A DNA stretch of 64,000 bases from Chitinivorax sp. PXF-14. GTDB lineage: Bacteria; Pseudomonadota; Gammaproteobacteria; Burkholderiales; SCOH01. Below the pieces are notes generated by a model. That model saw only the letters and a program-made list of their open reading frames with translations, was not told where the DNA came from and searched no databases. The stretch lies in assembly GCF_040812015.1 (NCBI RefSeq), contig NZ_JBFNXJ010000003.1:1-64000 (forward strand), read 5' to 3'. The translations under genes and the position numbers were made by a program. The first letter of the stretch is position 1. Each line of letters begins with the position of its first letter. Of the stretch, positions 55,638 through 63,457 are shown piece after piece.

Positions 55638-55723
55638 TGTGCGTCGCAACGCACCGGAGCCTTGAAGGTCTTGGCTACCTGGGCATGTTGTCGGCAACGC
55701 CGACGGACATGGGCCTAGCCTGC
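55638..55723 (-). ncRNA. Two-hairpin structured leader element, copy 1
   Basis: On the plus strand: hairpin A GTGCG/CGCAC (55639-55654), a conserved spacer with GAAGGTCTTGGCTACCTGGG, then hairpin B CATGTTGTCGGC with GCCGACGGACATG (55684-55711). It lies in the 5' leader of the minus-strand gene at 54877-55533. Three similar copies occur in the window, with stem bases changed on both sides together. Function unknown. Confidence 0.6.
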
Positions 55724-55730
55724 CCTAGTC

Positions 55731-55772
55731 AACAAGAAAAAGGGCGCGACAAACCGCGAGAGGTTGCGCCCT
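55731..55772 (-). terminator. Probable rho-independent terminator
   Basis: On the minus strand AGGGCGCAAC pairs with the opposite GCGCCCT arm and is followed by TTTTTCTTGTT. It lies about 70 bases after the stop of the 55843-56166 gene and before the structured leader of the next gene. Confidence 0.65.
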
Positions 55773-55842
55773 GTTTGACGACTCTGGCTCGGGAGCTATG
55801 GGCCGGGCGTTGGTGCCCAGCCTTTGCTCCAGCCCAAGAGTG

Positions 55843-56166
55843 TCAGGATTTCTTCGTGATGCGCTTGTCCAGAAACGCGATCAGATCGTCGCGCTTGAAC
55901 GGTGCCTTGCCGGGGTACTTTTCCATCTCCGCAGCAATGACATCTCGGTTCTTGTTGTTCACCCCGTACCCGTGATCCTTGAGGTACTTGTCGATGAAGT
56001 AGCCGACCTCGTAGTGCTCTGTCATTGAGACATAGATGCGATCCAGCTTGCCGATGTACTTCTTGTTGTCGTGATCCGACCAATCGCCGAGTTCAGCCAT
56101 CCCTGCTGCTCCACAAAGTGAATAGAAATCCTGACGTGGGGACGGCTTCTTGGATTTCAATGGCAT
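55843..56166 (-). CDS. ICE hypothetical protein, 107 residues
   Basis: A charged, soluble protein (MPLKSKKPSP start; ELGDWSDHDNKKYIGKLDRIYVSMTEHYEVGYFIDKYL; C-terminal KRDDLIAFLDKRITKKS). The helical C-terminus is Lys/Arg/Asp-rich and could bind nucleic acid, but no family is recognised. It is separated from both neighbours by predicted terminators, so it is probably transcribed alone. Confidence 0.7.
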   Translation of the reverse strand: MPLKSKKPSPRQDFYSLCGAAGMAELGDWSDHDNKKYIGKLDRIYVSMTEHYEVGYFIDKYLKDHGYGVNNKNRDVIAAEMEKYPGKAPFKRDDLIAFLDKRITKKS

Positions 56167-56182
56167 GCGTAGGTCGTGAAAA

Positions 56183-56222
56183 GAAAAAGCGGACCGCGCC
56201 ACGATGGGCACGATCCGCTTTG
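56183..56222 (-). terminator. Rho-independent terminator after the DUF932 gene
   Basis: On the minus strand AGCGGA and TCCGCT form the base of a long stem followed by TTTTTCTTTTC. It starts five bases after the DUF932 stop at 56227. Confidence 0.72.
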
Positions 56223-56226
56223 GGGG

Positions 56227-57054
56227 TCAGGCTTTCAGCTTGCGCAGGCCATCCGCGAGCAGCCAGAGTGCCCGGTTGAGCCGGACGTTCTGGTCGATGC
56301 CCTGGACAGGCCGTGTGCGCTGCTGGCGCCCGTTGGCACTGCGGCCGCTCAGGCCGCCTTTGACGAGGTTCTCCTGGACCCGGTTGAACATGGACCACAG
56401 GTCCGCATGGTTGTCGTCGAAGCGACGGGGACGCAGGATCTGGCTTTCCGTGATCGGCAGGGTCTTGCCAGGTTCGTCGTACTTGAGGACCAGGGCAGAC
56501 CGGGCGAAGACCTCGGCCTCGCCGTCGTCGAGCGTGATGGCACGCATGGCGTCGCGCGAGTCCTGCACCTGCTCGAAGCCATGCAGCACCTCGTAGGCAC
56601 CCTCGATCACGTGATCGGTGACGTTGCCCTTGTGAGGCACGCGCACGTCGGCGAACGTGTCGCCGCACACCAGACCGTTCTGGCAGACGAAGCGGAACAT
56701 GCCTGCCAGCATCTGGTAGCTGCTGGTGCCATCGTGCGAATTGAGCAGGATGATCTCGTTGGCCTCGGCACCGTTGATCTGGCTCGCATGGCGAAGGCGC
56801 AGCATGTGCTTGGTGTAGTCGCGGCGGTCCTCCTGGCGCACGCGGGTCTGGCAAACCATGAACGGCTGGAAGCCTTCCGTGCGCAGTTCGGTCAGCACAG
56901 CCGCCGTGGGGATATAGCTGTACCGCTCGGAGCGGCTTTCGTGCGGGGTGTCCGCGAAGATGGAGGGCGCGACGGTGCGAATCTGGTCATCGGACAGCGG
57001 ATGATTCGACCGCAGCACCGGGGAGCGATAAGCGAAGCGGGATGCGAGTTGCAT
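56227..57054 (-). CDS. DUF932 domain protein of the ICE
   Basis: A 275-residue member of the DUF932 family found on phages, plasmids and ICEs. Typical strings are PHESRSERYSYIPTAAVLTEL (about 38-58), GFQPFMVCQTRVR and FVCQNGLVCGDTFADVRVPHKG (about 123-144). The last part (NRVQENLVKGGLSG) is also characteristic. Function is unknown; a role in element maintenance or defence evasion is only guessed. It starts at 57054. Its leader contains a GC-rich hairpin and GGGTGGTGGAA (57080-57121). A terminator follows the gene. Confidence 0.9.
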   Translation of the reverse strand: MQLASRFAYRSPVLRSNHPLSDDQIRTVAPSIFADTPHESRSERYSYIPTAAVLTELRTEGFQPFMVCQTRVRQEDRRDYTKHMLRLRHASQINGAEANEIILLNSHDGTSSYQMLAGMFRFVCQNGLVCGDTFADVRVPHKGNVTDHVIEGAYEVLHGFEQVQDSRDAMRAITLDDGEAEVFARSALVLKYDEPGKTLPITESQILRPRRFDDNHADLWSMFNRVQENLVKGGLSGRSANGRQQRTRPVQGIDQNVRLNRALWLLADGLRKLKA

Positions 57055-57144
57055 GACGATCTCCTTGGATGAGAGACCGGAGCCCCGCCCCACCGGGGAG
57101 GAACCCCGGCGGGTGGTGGAACGCCGCTGGCGCGGCGGTTGGAA

Positions 57145-57756
57145 TCAGGCCTTGGCGAGATGCCAGTCCTGGGACAGCGGAGCGAACTCGTAGCCCAACA
57201 CACCGAGACGGTCGCGCTGCTGACGCAGGACGCGGCGATCGACGGTGGCGTCGAGCTTGACGATCTCGCCCAGCGGCCAGAGTGCACCGAACAACGCTCC
57301 GTCATCTGCTTCGGCCGAGGCCTCGGGAGATGCGGCTGCCGGCTCGCTTCCGAACGGCGTGGTGTCGACCAGGGGATTGCGCGGGGTTCGCGGCTTCGCC
57401 TTCGGCTTGGCCTGGGGCGCTGCCGGTGCGGGCGCCTGCGCTTCCTCGTCGATCGGATCGACTTCCTGCGGACTCAGCCGGCGGGCTTCGTCGCGGCTCA
57501 GGGCATCGATGTTGGACAGCGTCATCCCGCCCAGGAGGGCGCGGATCTCGATGACCATGCGGCCGTTGGCGTTGTAGGTGGAGGGGCGAATCTCGGCGAT
57601 GGCGAAATCACCCTCGTACTTGCCTTCGGCGTACTGGTCGAGCTCGGCGTTCTTCACGACGAACTCACCGATGGAGGTCGCGAGACGGCCGACGTTGAAG
57701 TCGCCGTTGCGGCCGTGGATGGTCTTGATGGCCAGTTGGCCGGGGATGGTGATCAT
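57145..57756 (-). CDS. DUF3275 family protein of the ICE
   Basis: A 203-residue protein. The N-terminal domain (about 1-95: GQLAIKTIHGRNGDFNVGRLATSIGEFVVKN, YEGDFAIAEIRPSTY) matches DUF3275 of PFGI-type ICEs. It is followed by a Pro/Ala-rich linker (about 110-160) and a C-terminal KLDATVDRRVLRQQRDRLGVLGYEF. The linker suggests two functional parts; a role in replication or stability is likely but unproven. It is next to DUF3577 in the standard gene order. Confidence 0.88.
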   Translation of the reverse strand: MITIPGQLAIKTIHGRNGDFNVGRLATSIGEFVVKNAELDQYAEGKYEGDFAIAEIRPSTYNANGRMVIEIRALLGGMTLSNIDALSRDEARRLSPQEVDPIDEEAQAPAPAAPQAKPKAKPRTPRNPLVDTTPFGSEPAAASPEASAEADDGALFGALWPLGEIVKLDATVDRRVLRQQRDRLGVLGYEFAPLSQDWHLAKA

Positions 57757-57812
57757 GAAGGTCTCCTGCTGACGATGAGAAGACAAGGCCCCAGCGAACG
57801 GGGCCTTGCGGA

Positions 57813-58367
57813 TCAGAACGACTCGGCAACGGCCAATGCAGGTGCATCGGCAGCGTCGTCGTCAGCGGCATCCACGGCGGGCTTGGAAGGCTCCGGTGCC
57901 GGGGCTTGCTGCGTGGCGGGCGCGTCGGGCGTCACAGGGACTTCCGGGTCGCGCTCGTCGGTCTCGGTCGGCTTGGATTCGGCCTTGTAGACGAGCTTGC
58001 CGTCGACCTTGATCCAACTGACGAACAGGAGGCGGGCCTTGAGGCTCACACCCTGCTCGCCGGCACGCTTCCCCTTGGAGTAGGTGAAGGTGTCGGTCCA
58101 CAGGTCGCCCAGGCGGAAGCCGATCATCACCTTCTTCTCGGCGTCGACCGCCTGGACGCAGCGGCGCACCAGGTGCTGCGCTTCCGAACCCGATACGCGC
58201 GTGTCGAAACGCACGTACGAGACGTCATCGCTGGGACCGTTCAGGGCCGCGATGTCGCAGGCCAGGAACGCGTCGCCTTTCTTGGGCTTCACCTCGCGGA
58301 TGCGATTGAGGTACCCGAGGCCGGTGATGTGCAGATCGAAATAGGACTTTTCGGTGGAAGTGGTCAT
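57813..58367 (-). CDS. DUF3577 (STY4534-family) ICE replication protein
   Basis: A 184-residue protein with EKSYFDLHITGLGYLNRIREVKPKKGDAFLACDIAALNG at the N-terminus, the hallmark of the STY4534/DUF3577 family, and a Pro/Ala/Asp-rich acidic tail (about 140-184) like that of single-stranded DNA-binding proteins. It is thought to help element replication. It starts at 58367. Its leader holds the second copy of the two-hairpin element (58524-58613), and I recall a published RNA motif named after DUF3577 genes, which may be related. Confidence 0.9.
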   Translation of the reverse strand: MTTSTEKSYFDLHITGLGYLNRIREVKPKKGDAFLACDIAALNGPSDDVSYVRFDTRVSGSEAQHLVRRCVQAVDAEKKVMIGFRLGDLWTDTFTYSKGKRAGEQGVSLKARLLFVSWIKVDGKLVYKAESKPTETDERDPEVPVTPDAPATQQAPAPEPSKPAVDAADDDAADAPALAVAESF

Positions 58368-58523
58368 GGTGAATCTCCTGAAGAACAAGGTTGCGGAGAC
58401 ACACCCGACCCAGGCGGGGAAGGTGTGGAACCCCCGCGTGGGTTGATGGAACAGCGTTGTGGCATCGCCATCGGAAACCGATGGGCGTTCGCGCATGGAT
58501 GCCGGTGCGAACTGGGGTGATCA

Positions 58524-58613
58524 ACGCGGCCGGAACCGCGTCGTAGTCTTGAGGATCGTGGCTACCTGGGCATGTTGCTGACAGGAGTCAGCGGAACATG
58601 GCATCAGCCTGCC
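58524..58613 (-). ncRNA. Two-hairpin structured leader element, copy 2
   Basis: Hairpin A ACGCGG/CCGCGT (58524-58541), conserved spacer GGCTACCTGGG, hairpin B CATGTTGCTGAC with GTCAGCGGAACATG (58571-58600). It lies 157 bases before the DUF3577 gene on the minus strand. Stem sequences differ from copy 1 on both arms, keeping the pairing. Confidence 0.62.
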
Positions 58614-58793
58614 ATTCCTCGGCGTGACGGGCGAGAGGAAATCAGCATCGAAGCCCGACCCGATTCGTCCCTCCATGGTTCTCCTGGAAAAGCGAGGGCT
58701 GATGTCGAAATCATGCTGTTTTTGATGGGATTTCCAGTGGCCCGTGGGAAGCCCTCCTTCTATCGTGAGTGCTCTCACTTCTGGAGAACTCCG
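58614..58793. other. Spacer between the structured leader and the small plus-strand gene
   Basis: About 180 bases with no gene. It should hold the promoter of the DUF3577 gene on the minus strand and that of the small gene on the plus strand. No further repeat is seen. Confidence 0.45.
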
Positions 58794-59093
58794 ATGACTG
58801 CCGAACATCCTTCGACAAGAGACTCACGCCCCTCTCGATCCCCCTCCGGTCTGTTCCTCCCAACCGGCGTGTGGACGAAAGACCACTTGGTGGTCGAGCA
58901 GGAAAAGCAACGCCTTCTTCCATGGCGGACGATACTGAACGACCTGATCGGCCAGGCGCATGATTCCGACGGTGCCTGCACTTGGTACCTGATGGCCGAG
59001 GCAGCCCTGGCTCAGATTGATCGAGATCTCGATGACCTCTACGAATGGCTGGAGGCGACCGAACGCGGCAGCTTCGTCCGTGAGGACCCATGA
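58794..59093 (+). CDS. ICE hypothetical protein, 99 residues
   Basis: A small soluble protein: SGLFLPTGVWTKDHLVVEQEKQRLLPWRTILNDLIGQAH, then ALAQIDRDLDDLYEWLEATERGSFV. It is helical and acidic at the end; no domain is recognised. The ATG at 58794 has GGAG upstream. It points the opposite way to the surrounding ICE genes and the same way as ribB, 364 bases away, with the FMN riboswitch between. Confidence 0.68.
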   Translation: MTAEHPSTRDSRPSRSPSGLFLPTGVWTKDHLVVEQEKQRLLPWRTILNDLIGQAHDSDGACTWYLMAEAALAQIDRDLDDLYEWLEATERGSFVREDP

Positions 59094-59197
59094 CTTTCCA
59101 ATAAGATTGGTAACTGAGCTACCAAATGAAGCATAGAAGACTTATACGCTGCGAGGGTTGCTGATAGCATTGCTGTCGCTGGCATCCGCCAGCACAC

Positions 59198-59356
59198 GTC
59201 TTCAGGGCGGGGTGAAATTCCCCACCGGCGGTATGTCCATGGTGAGCACCCGTTCACCGCAAACGAGCCCGCGAGCGCCCTTCCGCAGGGAAGGGGTCAG
59301 CAGACCTGGTGCGAAGCCAGGGCCGACGGTCACAGTCCGGATGAAAGAAGATGTGC
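59198..59356 (+). promoter_or_regulatory. FMN riboswitch (RFN element)
   Basis: All hallmark segments of the RFN element are present in order: CTTCAGGGCGGGGTGAAATT at the 5' end, CCCCACCGGCGGTA, a variable arm, GAGCCCGCGAGCGCC, GGTCAGCAGACCTGGTG, and the closing GACGGTCACAGTCCGGATGA. It lies about 100 bases before ribB on the same strand. FMN binding would lower ribB expression. The expression platform downstream is GC-rich with a run of T (about 59383), which fits control by termination, but I did not fold it. Confidence 0.95.
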
Positions 59357-59457
59357 GATCGACACCCGCACCGGGCAGGCTTTTTGCGGCTCCGGCCGGG
59401 TGCCGTTGTCGTGCGCCCCGAAAACGTCTTCTCAACCTTCCTTAGAGGAGCGTTTGC

Positions 59458-60150
59458 ATGTCCGTTTGTCTTGATCCTTTCTCGAACCCGCCCACGGCGG
59501 TTCATCGTCCAACCGATCCGGTTATCTCGCTTCACCACCGCATGCGGCGAGCATTGGACGCGATGCGCGAAGGCCGACCCGTCGTGCTGTTCGACGACGA
59601 TGACCGCGAAAACGAAGCGGACCTCATCGTCGCGGCCCAGTGCCTGACGGTGGACACCATGGCCCAGTTGATCCGCGATTGCAGCGGTATCGTCTGCCTG
59701 TGCCTACCCGAAGAAGTCGCCGACCGGCTGAACCTGCCGCCGATGACAGCCCACAACGGCAGCCGCTACGGGACCGCGTTCACGGTGTCGATCGAAGCAC
59801 GCGAGGGCGTGAGCACCGGCGTGAGCGCCGCTGACCGACTGCGCACGGTACAGGCGGCGATCCGCCAAGATGCGCGGCCAGAGGATCTGGCACGGCCAGG
59901 CCATGTGTTTCCACTGCGGGCACGCACTGGCGGTGTTCTGATTCGGCGCGGCCACACCGAAGGTTCGGTTGATCTGGCCCGGATGGCAGGACTGCAGCCC
60001 ACAGCCGTGCTGTGCGAACTGATGAACCGCGATGGCACGATGATGCGACGCCTCGATGCCTTGGCCTACGCCGAACGGCATAGCCTGCCTGATCTGACTA
60101 TCGAGGAACTGGTGGCCTACCGTTCGCTCTGCGAAGGTCTGTCACGGTAA
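59458..60150 (+). CDS. ribB: RibB, 3,4-dihydroxy-2-butanone-4-phosphate synthase
   Basis: A 230-residue stand-alone DHBP synthase. It converts ribulose 5-phosphate into the four-carbon precursor of riboflavin. Signatures: [15 protein letters not shown] (about 36-50, metal-binding acids) and [16 protein letters not shown] (about 163-178). The C-terminal region lacks a GTP cyclohydrolase II domain, as in RibB. The ATG at 59458 has AGAGGAG eight bases upstream. An FMN riboswitch controls it. It is unexpected among ICE genes and would be a duplicate of the host's own enzyme. Confidence 0.95.
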   Translation: MSVCLDPFSNPPTAVHRPTDPVISLHHRMRRALDAMREGRPVVLFDDDDRENEADLIVAAQCLTVDTMAQLIRDCSGIVCLCLPEEVADRLNLPPMTAHNGSRYGTAFTVSIEAREGVSTGVSAADRLRTVQAAIRQDARPEDLARPGHVFPLRARTGGVLIRRGHTEGSVDLARMAGLQPTAVLCELMNRDGTMMRRLDALAYAERHSLPDLTIEELVAYRSLCEGLSR

Positions 60151-60231
60151 AGGGAATCTCCACGAGACTGTCGCCCTTCGGATTCGAGGGGCGGCCATTG
60201 TGCGCCGCAACGGCCGCTACACCAGAAAGGA

Positions 60232-60253
60232 AGAAGCCCCAGGGAGTGGGGCT
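60232..60253 (-). terminator. Probable terminator after the DUF3085 gene
   Basis: On the minus strand AGCCCC-ACTCCCT-GGGGCT is followed by TCTTCCTTTC. It lies just after the stop at 60267, between two convergent genes, so it may serve both directions. Confidence 0.55.
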
Positions 60254-60266
60254 GGGGATGGAGCGG

Positions 60267-60632
60267 TCAATTGCCCTTCCCCATGGGGGCCACGGCCTGC
60301 AACGACAGGTGCGTTGCCGTGGCAGACACCTCGAGGTCGCCCTCGCCGCTCAGGATGAGCGTGAAAACGCCATCGTGCGGATCGAAGAACTCGCCGAAGT
60401 CGTCGCCACCGAACTCGGTGCGCACCAGCTCCCACCAGTCGTCGAATGCATCGACATCCGGATTGCAGCCGACGGCGTAGGCGATGAGCTTCTGGCGCCC
60501 ATCCGGATTGCGCTCACCACGCTCTGCCAGGAAGTACACGCCCTGGTCCTTGACCAGGACGACGCGACATTGGTTGACCACCGCTTCGGCAAGCACGGGC
60601 CGCAGGTCAGTGCCTCTGAATCGAACAGACAT
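60267..60632 (-). CDS. DUF3085 domain protein of the ICE
   Basis: A 121-residue protein. SVRFRGTDLRPVLAEAV, VVLVKDQGVYFLAERG (about 25-40), LIAYAVGCNPDVDAFDDWWEL (about 50-70) and FGGDDFGEFF are characteristic of DUF3085. The GCNP and GGDDFGE strings are the most conserved. Function unknown, but it occurs mainly on ICEs and plasmids. Its leader has a hairpin with CCTCCCGCC and GGGAGG arms (60663-60688). Confidence 0.88.
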   Translation of the reverse strand: MSVRFRGTDLRPVLAEAVVNQCRVVLVKDQGVYFLAERGERNPDGRQKLIAYAVGCNPDVDAFDDWWELVRTEFGGDDFGEFFDPHDGVFTLILSGEGDLEVSATATHLSLQAVAPMGKGN

Positions 60633-60697
60633 GGAATGGATCCCAAGGAAAAGGAATGAAGGGCCTCCCGCCGCGAGGACGGGAGGCTGCGTGGAGG

Positions 60698-61495
60698 TCA
60701 GTGCCGGACAGGCTTGCGGCCGGATAGGCATTGCACACGAATGCGCCGCCAGTTCCCGTCGTCGATCAGCCGTTCCAGCGTCTGGCCGAGGATGTCGAAG
60801 AACACTTCGTCGACCCGATCAACCAGCTCGCCGTCGCGGTGCAGCTCCACCGCGTAGACGTCGAGTCCGCGCTCGTACAGCACGGAGACGCGCCCCTGGA
60901 ACTTCGCCGTGGCCACCGTGAAGCCAATGGCCGGCGGTGTCGCGATGATGTCCTTGGGCAGCGGATCGACCCAGGTGAAATCCCGCGCGCCGGCATCCAC
61001 CAGCAGGTGGGTGATGCGCCGGTAGCCGTCGGGCGCAGGCAGCTGTTCCATCTGCTGGATCAGCTCCTGCAACTCGGGGCAGCGGGGCTCGGGGATCGGC
61101 AGTTTCGCCGGTGCGGAACCGAGCACGAACCGCTGCACCGTGTACGGCTTGCCGTCGGCGGTGAATGCGGTTTCTTCCTCGGGCGTGTCGGCACGCAGGC
61201 CGTCGAAGCGGCGTCGGGCGTACGGTTCGACCTGCACCTTGGCGCCCTCGTCGGGCACCTCGGTCACCAGCGCCCGGTCGAGCACCGCGAACTCGGCGCG
61301 TCCCGTCTTGACGACGATGGCCTCGTCGGTGGTGGCGATGACCTTGCCCTCGAAGGGCTTGGGATCGATGTGGAAGCCCAGCGTCGAAACCTTGGGCTGG
61401 CCGTCGAAGATGTTGAACTTGAAGGTGCGGACGTTGGAAGGCACATGGCCGCTGACGAGCATCGGCATCTGTGCGCGGATGGCTTGGGTATCCAT
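60698..61495 (-). CDS. ICE hypothetical protein, 265 residues
   Basis: A soluble protein of unknown function with several distinctive strings: HVPSNVRTFKFNIFDGQPKVSTLGF (about 17-41), VKTGRAEFAVLDRALVTEVPDEG and LYERGLDVYAVELHRDGELVDRVDEVFFDIL (about 208-238). The all-beta appearance of the first third suggests a binding domain. It starts at 61495. Its leader has a nested hairpin (61509-61555) and the third copy of the two-hairpin element, 105 bases upstream. Confidence 0.8.
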   Translation of the reverse strand: MDTQAIRAQMPMLVSGHVPSNVRTFKFNIFDGQPKVSTLGFHIDPKPFEGKVIATTDEAIVVKTGRAEFAVLDRALVTEVPDEGAKVQVEPYARRRFDGLRADTPEEETAFTADGKPYTVQRFVLGSAPAKLPIPEPRCPELQELIQQMEQLPAPDGYRRITHLLVDAGARDFTWVDPLPKDIIATPPAIGFTVATAKFQGRVSVLYERGLDVYAVELHRDGELVDRVDEVFFDILGQTLERLIDDGNWRRIRVQCLSGRKPVRH

Positions 61496-61599
61496 GGGAG
61501 ACTCCTTGTGGCAACCAAGGGACTCCCGCCCGCAAGGGAGGTATGTCCCTTGAGGGTGAGGTAGATGGACGCGGCATGCGTCCGGTGGAAGAAACGACC

Positions 61600-61690
61600 G
61601 ATGCGGAGACGCATCGCAGCCTCGAAGGTCTCGACTGCCTGGGCATGCTGCCGGCAACACCAGCGAACATGCGGGCAGCGTGCGGCAGGT
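61600..61690 (-). ncRNA. Two-hairpin structured leader element, copy 3
   Basis: Hairpin A GATGCG/CGCATC (61600-61615), conserved spacer with CGAAGGTC and CCTGGGCATG, then hairpin B (61643-61672) whose outer GCATG/CATGC pairs while the inner stem is weaker than in copies 1 and 2. It lies before the 265-residue protein gene. Confidence 0.58.
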
Positions 61691-61745
61691 GCGGGCGCCC
61701 GTCGCCCGGAAATCGGCAACCTGTCGCCACCACGTTCCATGGAAA

Positions 61746-61767
61746 GGAAGAGCCCCGGATGGGGCTC
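61746..61767 (-). terminator. Probable terminator after the 239-residue protein gene
   Basis: On the minus strand GAGCCCC-ATCC-GGGGCTC is followed by TTCCTTTCC. It lies just after the stop at 61775. The T tract is imperfect. Confidence 0.55.
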
Positions 61768-61774
61768 GAAGGTG

Positions 61775-62494
61775 CTACTCGTCGTCGTGCAAGGGCAATC
61801 CGTCCAGCACCGGCGCATCGGCATCGAACACCAGCATGCGAACGTCGGCGAGTGCCGCCAGGTGCAGTGCCTCCACGAGGGACTCCGGCATACCCTTGGC
61901 TCGGTGTTCCTGCCGTAACTGTTCGGCGAAAATGCCCTCGACATGCTGTAGGTTGGCATCCGTCCAGGGGGTGGCGATCAGCTTCACGCCGATCGCGGGG
62001 CTATACGGGATGCGGAAGGCGACGAACAGAAAGGCGCTCGGCGTGGCGATATCCGCCAGTTCGGCGAGGAAGCGGCCCGCCTCGGGGGTGAGATGGGCAC
62101 TGCTGATCTCCCAGCACCGGCTGTAGAAGCCCGTCTCGAAGCTCAGTCGCCGCACAACTTCCCGCGCGGCCTCCTCCGAGTAGGTGTCGCCGACGTGCGC
62201 GGGCTGGCCGAAGTCTTCACCGCTGATGGCATGGACCACGGTGCGCACCACGCCCTCGCTCTGGTATTGGAGGACCTCCAGGTTTTCGGGAATGTCCTGG
62301 CCTTCGGTGATCAGGGCGAAATCGTTGTTGAAGATGCAGGGGAAAAGTGCGACCTGCTCGTCGGGCAGATGTGCCTGGCTGGGATGCAGTGGGCGCCAGG
62401 CCGGCGGACAGTCGTCCTCGTAGGTGATGCACAAGGTGCGCTCGATGCGCAGGTTCTGGTAGCCGCGGAGGAATGGGTTGGAATTCGGGGACAT
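61775..62494 (-). CDS. ICE hypothetical protein, 239 residues
   Basis: I do not recognise the family. Visible features are IERTLCITYEDDCPPAW near the start, LFPCIFNNDFALITEG (about 50-65), a mid-region SFETGFYSRCWEISSAHLTPEAGRFLAEL and C-terminal MLVFDADAPVLDGLPLHDDE. It has no signal peptide or membrane segment. The ATG at 62494 has a weak ribosome site. The leader carries two units of GC-rich hairpin plus GGGTGG string (62517-62560 and 62575-62625). Confidence 0.76.
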   Translation of the reverse strand: MSPNSNPFLRGYQNLRIERTLCITYEDDCPPAWRPLHPSQAHLPDEQVALFPCIFNNDFALITEGQDIPENLEVLQYQSEGVVRTVVHAISGEDFGQPAHVGDTYSEEAAREVVRRLSFETGFYSRCWEISSAHLTPEAGRFLAELADIATPSAFLFVAFRIPYSPAIGVKLIATPWTDANLQHVEGIFAEQLRQEHRAKGMPESLVEALHLAALADVRMLVFDADAPVLDGLPLHDDE

Positions 62495-62649
62495 GGGATT
62501 TCTCCATCAGAGGAAGTGGAGCCCATCCCCTGCCGGGGAGAAAGCCCCAGCGGGTGGTTGAAAAGATGTGGAGGGACATGGCCCCGAATGGGGACGCATG
62601 TCCCTTGCGGGGTGGGAAGAAGAATTGGCGGCGACGAAGCGAGTCGGAT

Positions 62650-63042
62650 TCACCAACCGCTGTAGTGCAGCACCAGATCGGCGATGACCTTGCGGCGCTC
62701 CAGATCGAGGCCTCCCAAATCGGAAAGTCCCTCGAAACCGCAACGCTTGAGCATCGCGCCACCCTCGCGGGCGTTGTAGAAGCTCACCATCGCAGACAGG
62801 AACAAGCGCTGGCCGCCGCTGAGGACATCCAGGGCGTCGTTGAGCATCAGCACCTTGGGGCGCAGATCCCACTTGCTGGTGGCGCGCTGCAGGCCTTCAG
62901 GCGTGCCGTCGCCGAACCATTCGGCACCGGCGATTTCCGCACCGCGCTTCCATGCTTCGAGGAAGGCCCGCGGTGCTTCGGCGAAGTGCCGTTCTTCCGC
63001 AGCGATCTGATCAACTACGTCTTGGGGCAAAGACTGGTTCAT
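62650..63042 (-). CDS. ICE hypothetical protein, 130 residues
   Basis: A helical soluble protein (MNQSLPQDVVDQIAAEERHF start; RAFLEAWKRGAEIAGAEWFGDGTPEGLQRATSKW; LNDALDVLSGGQRLFLSAMVSFYNAREGG). The second half looks like a four-helix arrangement. No family is recognised. It starts at 63042, 25 bases after the stop of the next gene upstream (63068), so the two are probably co-transcribed. Confidence 0.76.
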   Translation of the reverse strand: MNQSLPQDVVDQIAAEERHFAEAPRAFLEAWKRGAEIAGAEWFGDGTPEGLQRATSKWDLRPKVLMLNDALDVLSGGQRLFLSAMVSFYNAREGGAMLKRCGFEGLSDLGGLDLERRKVIADLVLHYSGW

Positions 63043-63067
63043 GAAATGGCTCCTGGTAAGTAGGAAG

Positions 63068-63319
63068 TCAGGGGTGGATGCGTTGCTGCCAGCGACCTGT
63101 TGCCAGGGCGTGGTCGGCGGCGTGCTGCGAGCGGAAGTACTCGACGGACTCGCGGGACACCGGGCCGTCTTCATCGGCGGTGCCGATGTAGTGGCCGGCG
63201 GCGCTGTGGCGCACCTGCAGAGGCAGGCGCTTGCCGGTGTGGGCCAAAGCCAGATAGCCAATGGCTTTGGCACGGGCCTGTGCAGCGCTCAGCGGCGCCG
63301 CTGTGGATGCAAGGGACAT
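63068..63319 (-). CDS. ICE hypothetical protein, 83 residues
   Basis: A small basic protein: LSAAQARAKAIGYLALAHTGKRLPLQVRHSAAGHYIGTADEDGPVSRESVEYFRS. The AGHYIGTADEDGPVSRES string suggests a small conserved fold, but I know no family. It starts at 63319. Its leader holds a hairpin with GGGTTGAAGAAAG (63343-63396) and the fourth copy of the two-hairpin element, 139 bases upstream. Confidence 0.74.
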   Translation of the reverse strand: MSLASTAAPLSAAQARAKAIGYLALAHTGKRLPLQVRHSAAGHYIGTADEDGPVSRESVEYFRSQHAADHALATGRWQQRIHP

Positions 63320-63457
63320 GGGGCTCTCCTGGTTGAAGGACCGGGAGCCCAACCCCAAAACGGGAGCGGATATCTCCCGAAGGGTTGAAGAAAGAAGCAT
63401 CGGCGTCGTGAAGGCGCTCGTCCGCGGTGGGCGATGCGAGGCGAACTGGAGGAGCCA

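Noticed and set aside
57784-57808. Terminator between the DUF3577 and DUF3275 genes
   Set aside because: CAAGGCCCC and GGGGCCTTG form a good stem, but there is no T tract and the genes look co-transcribed; it may be a leader hairpin instead.
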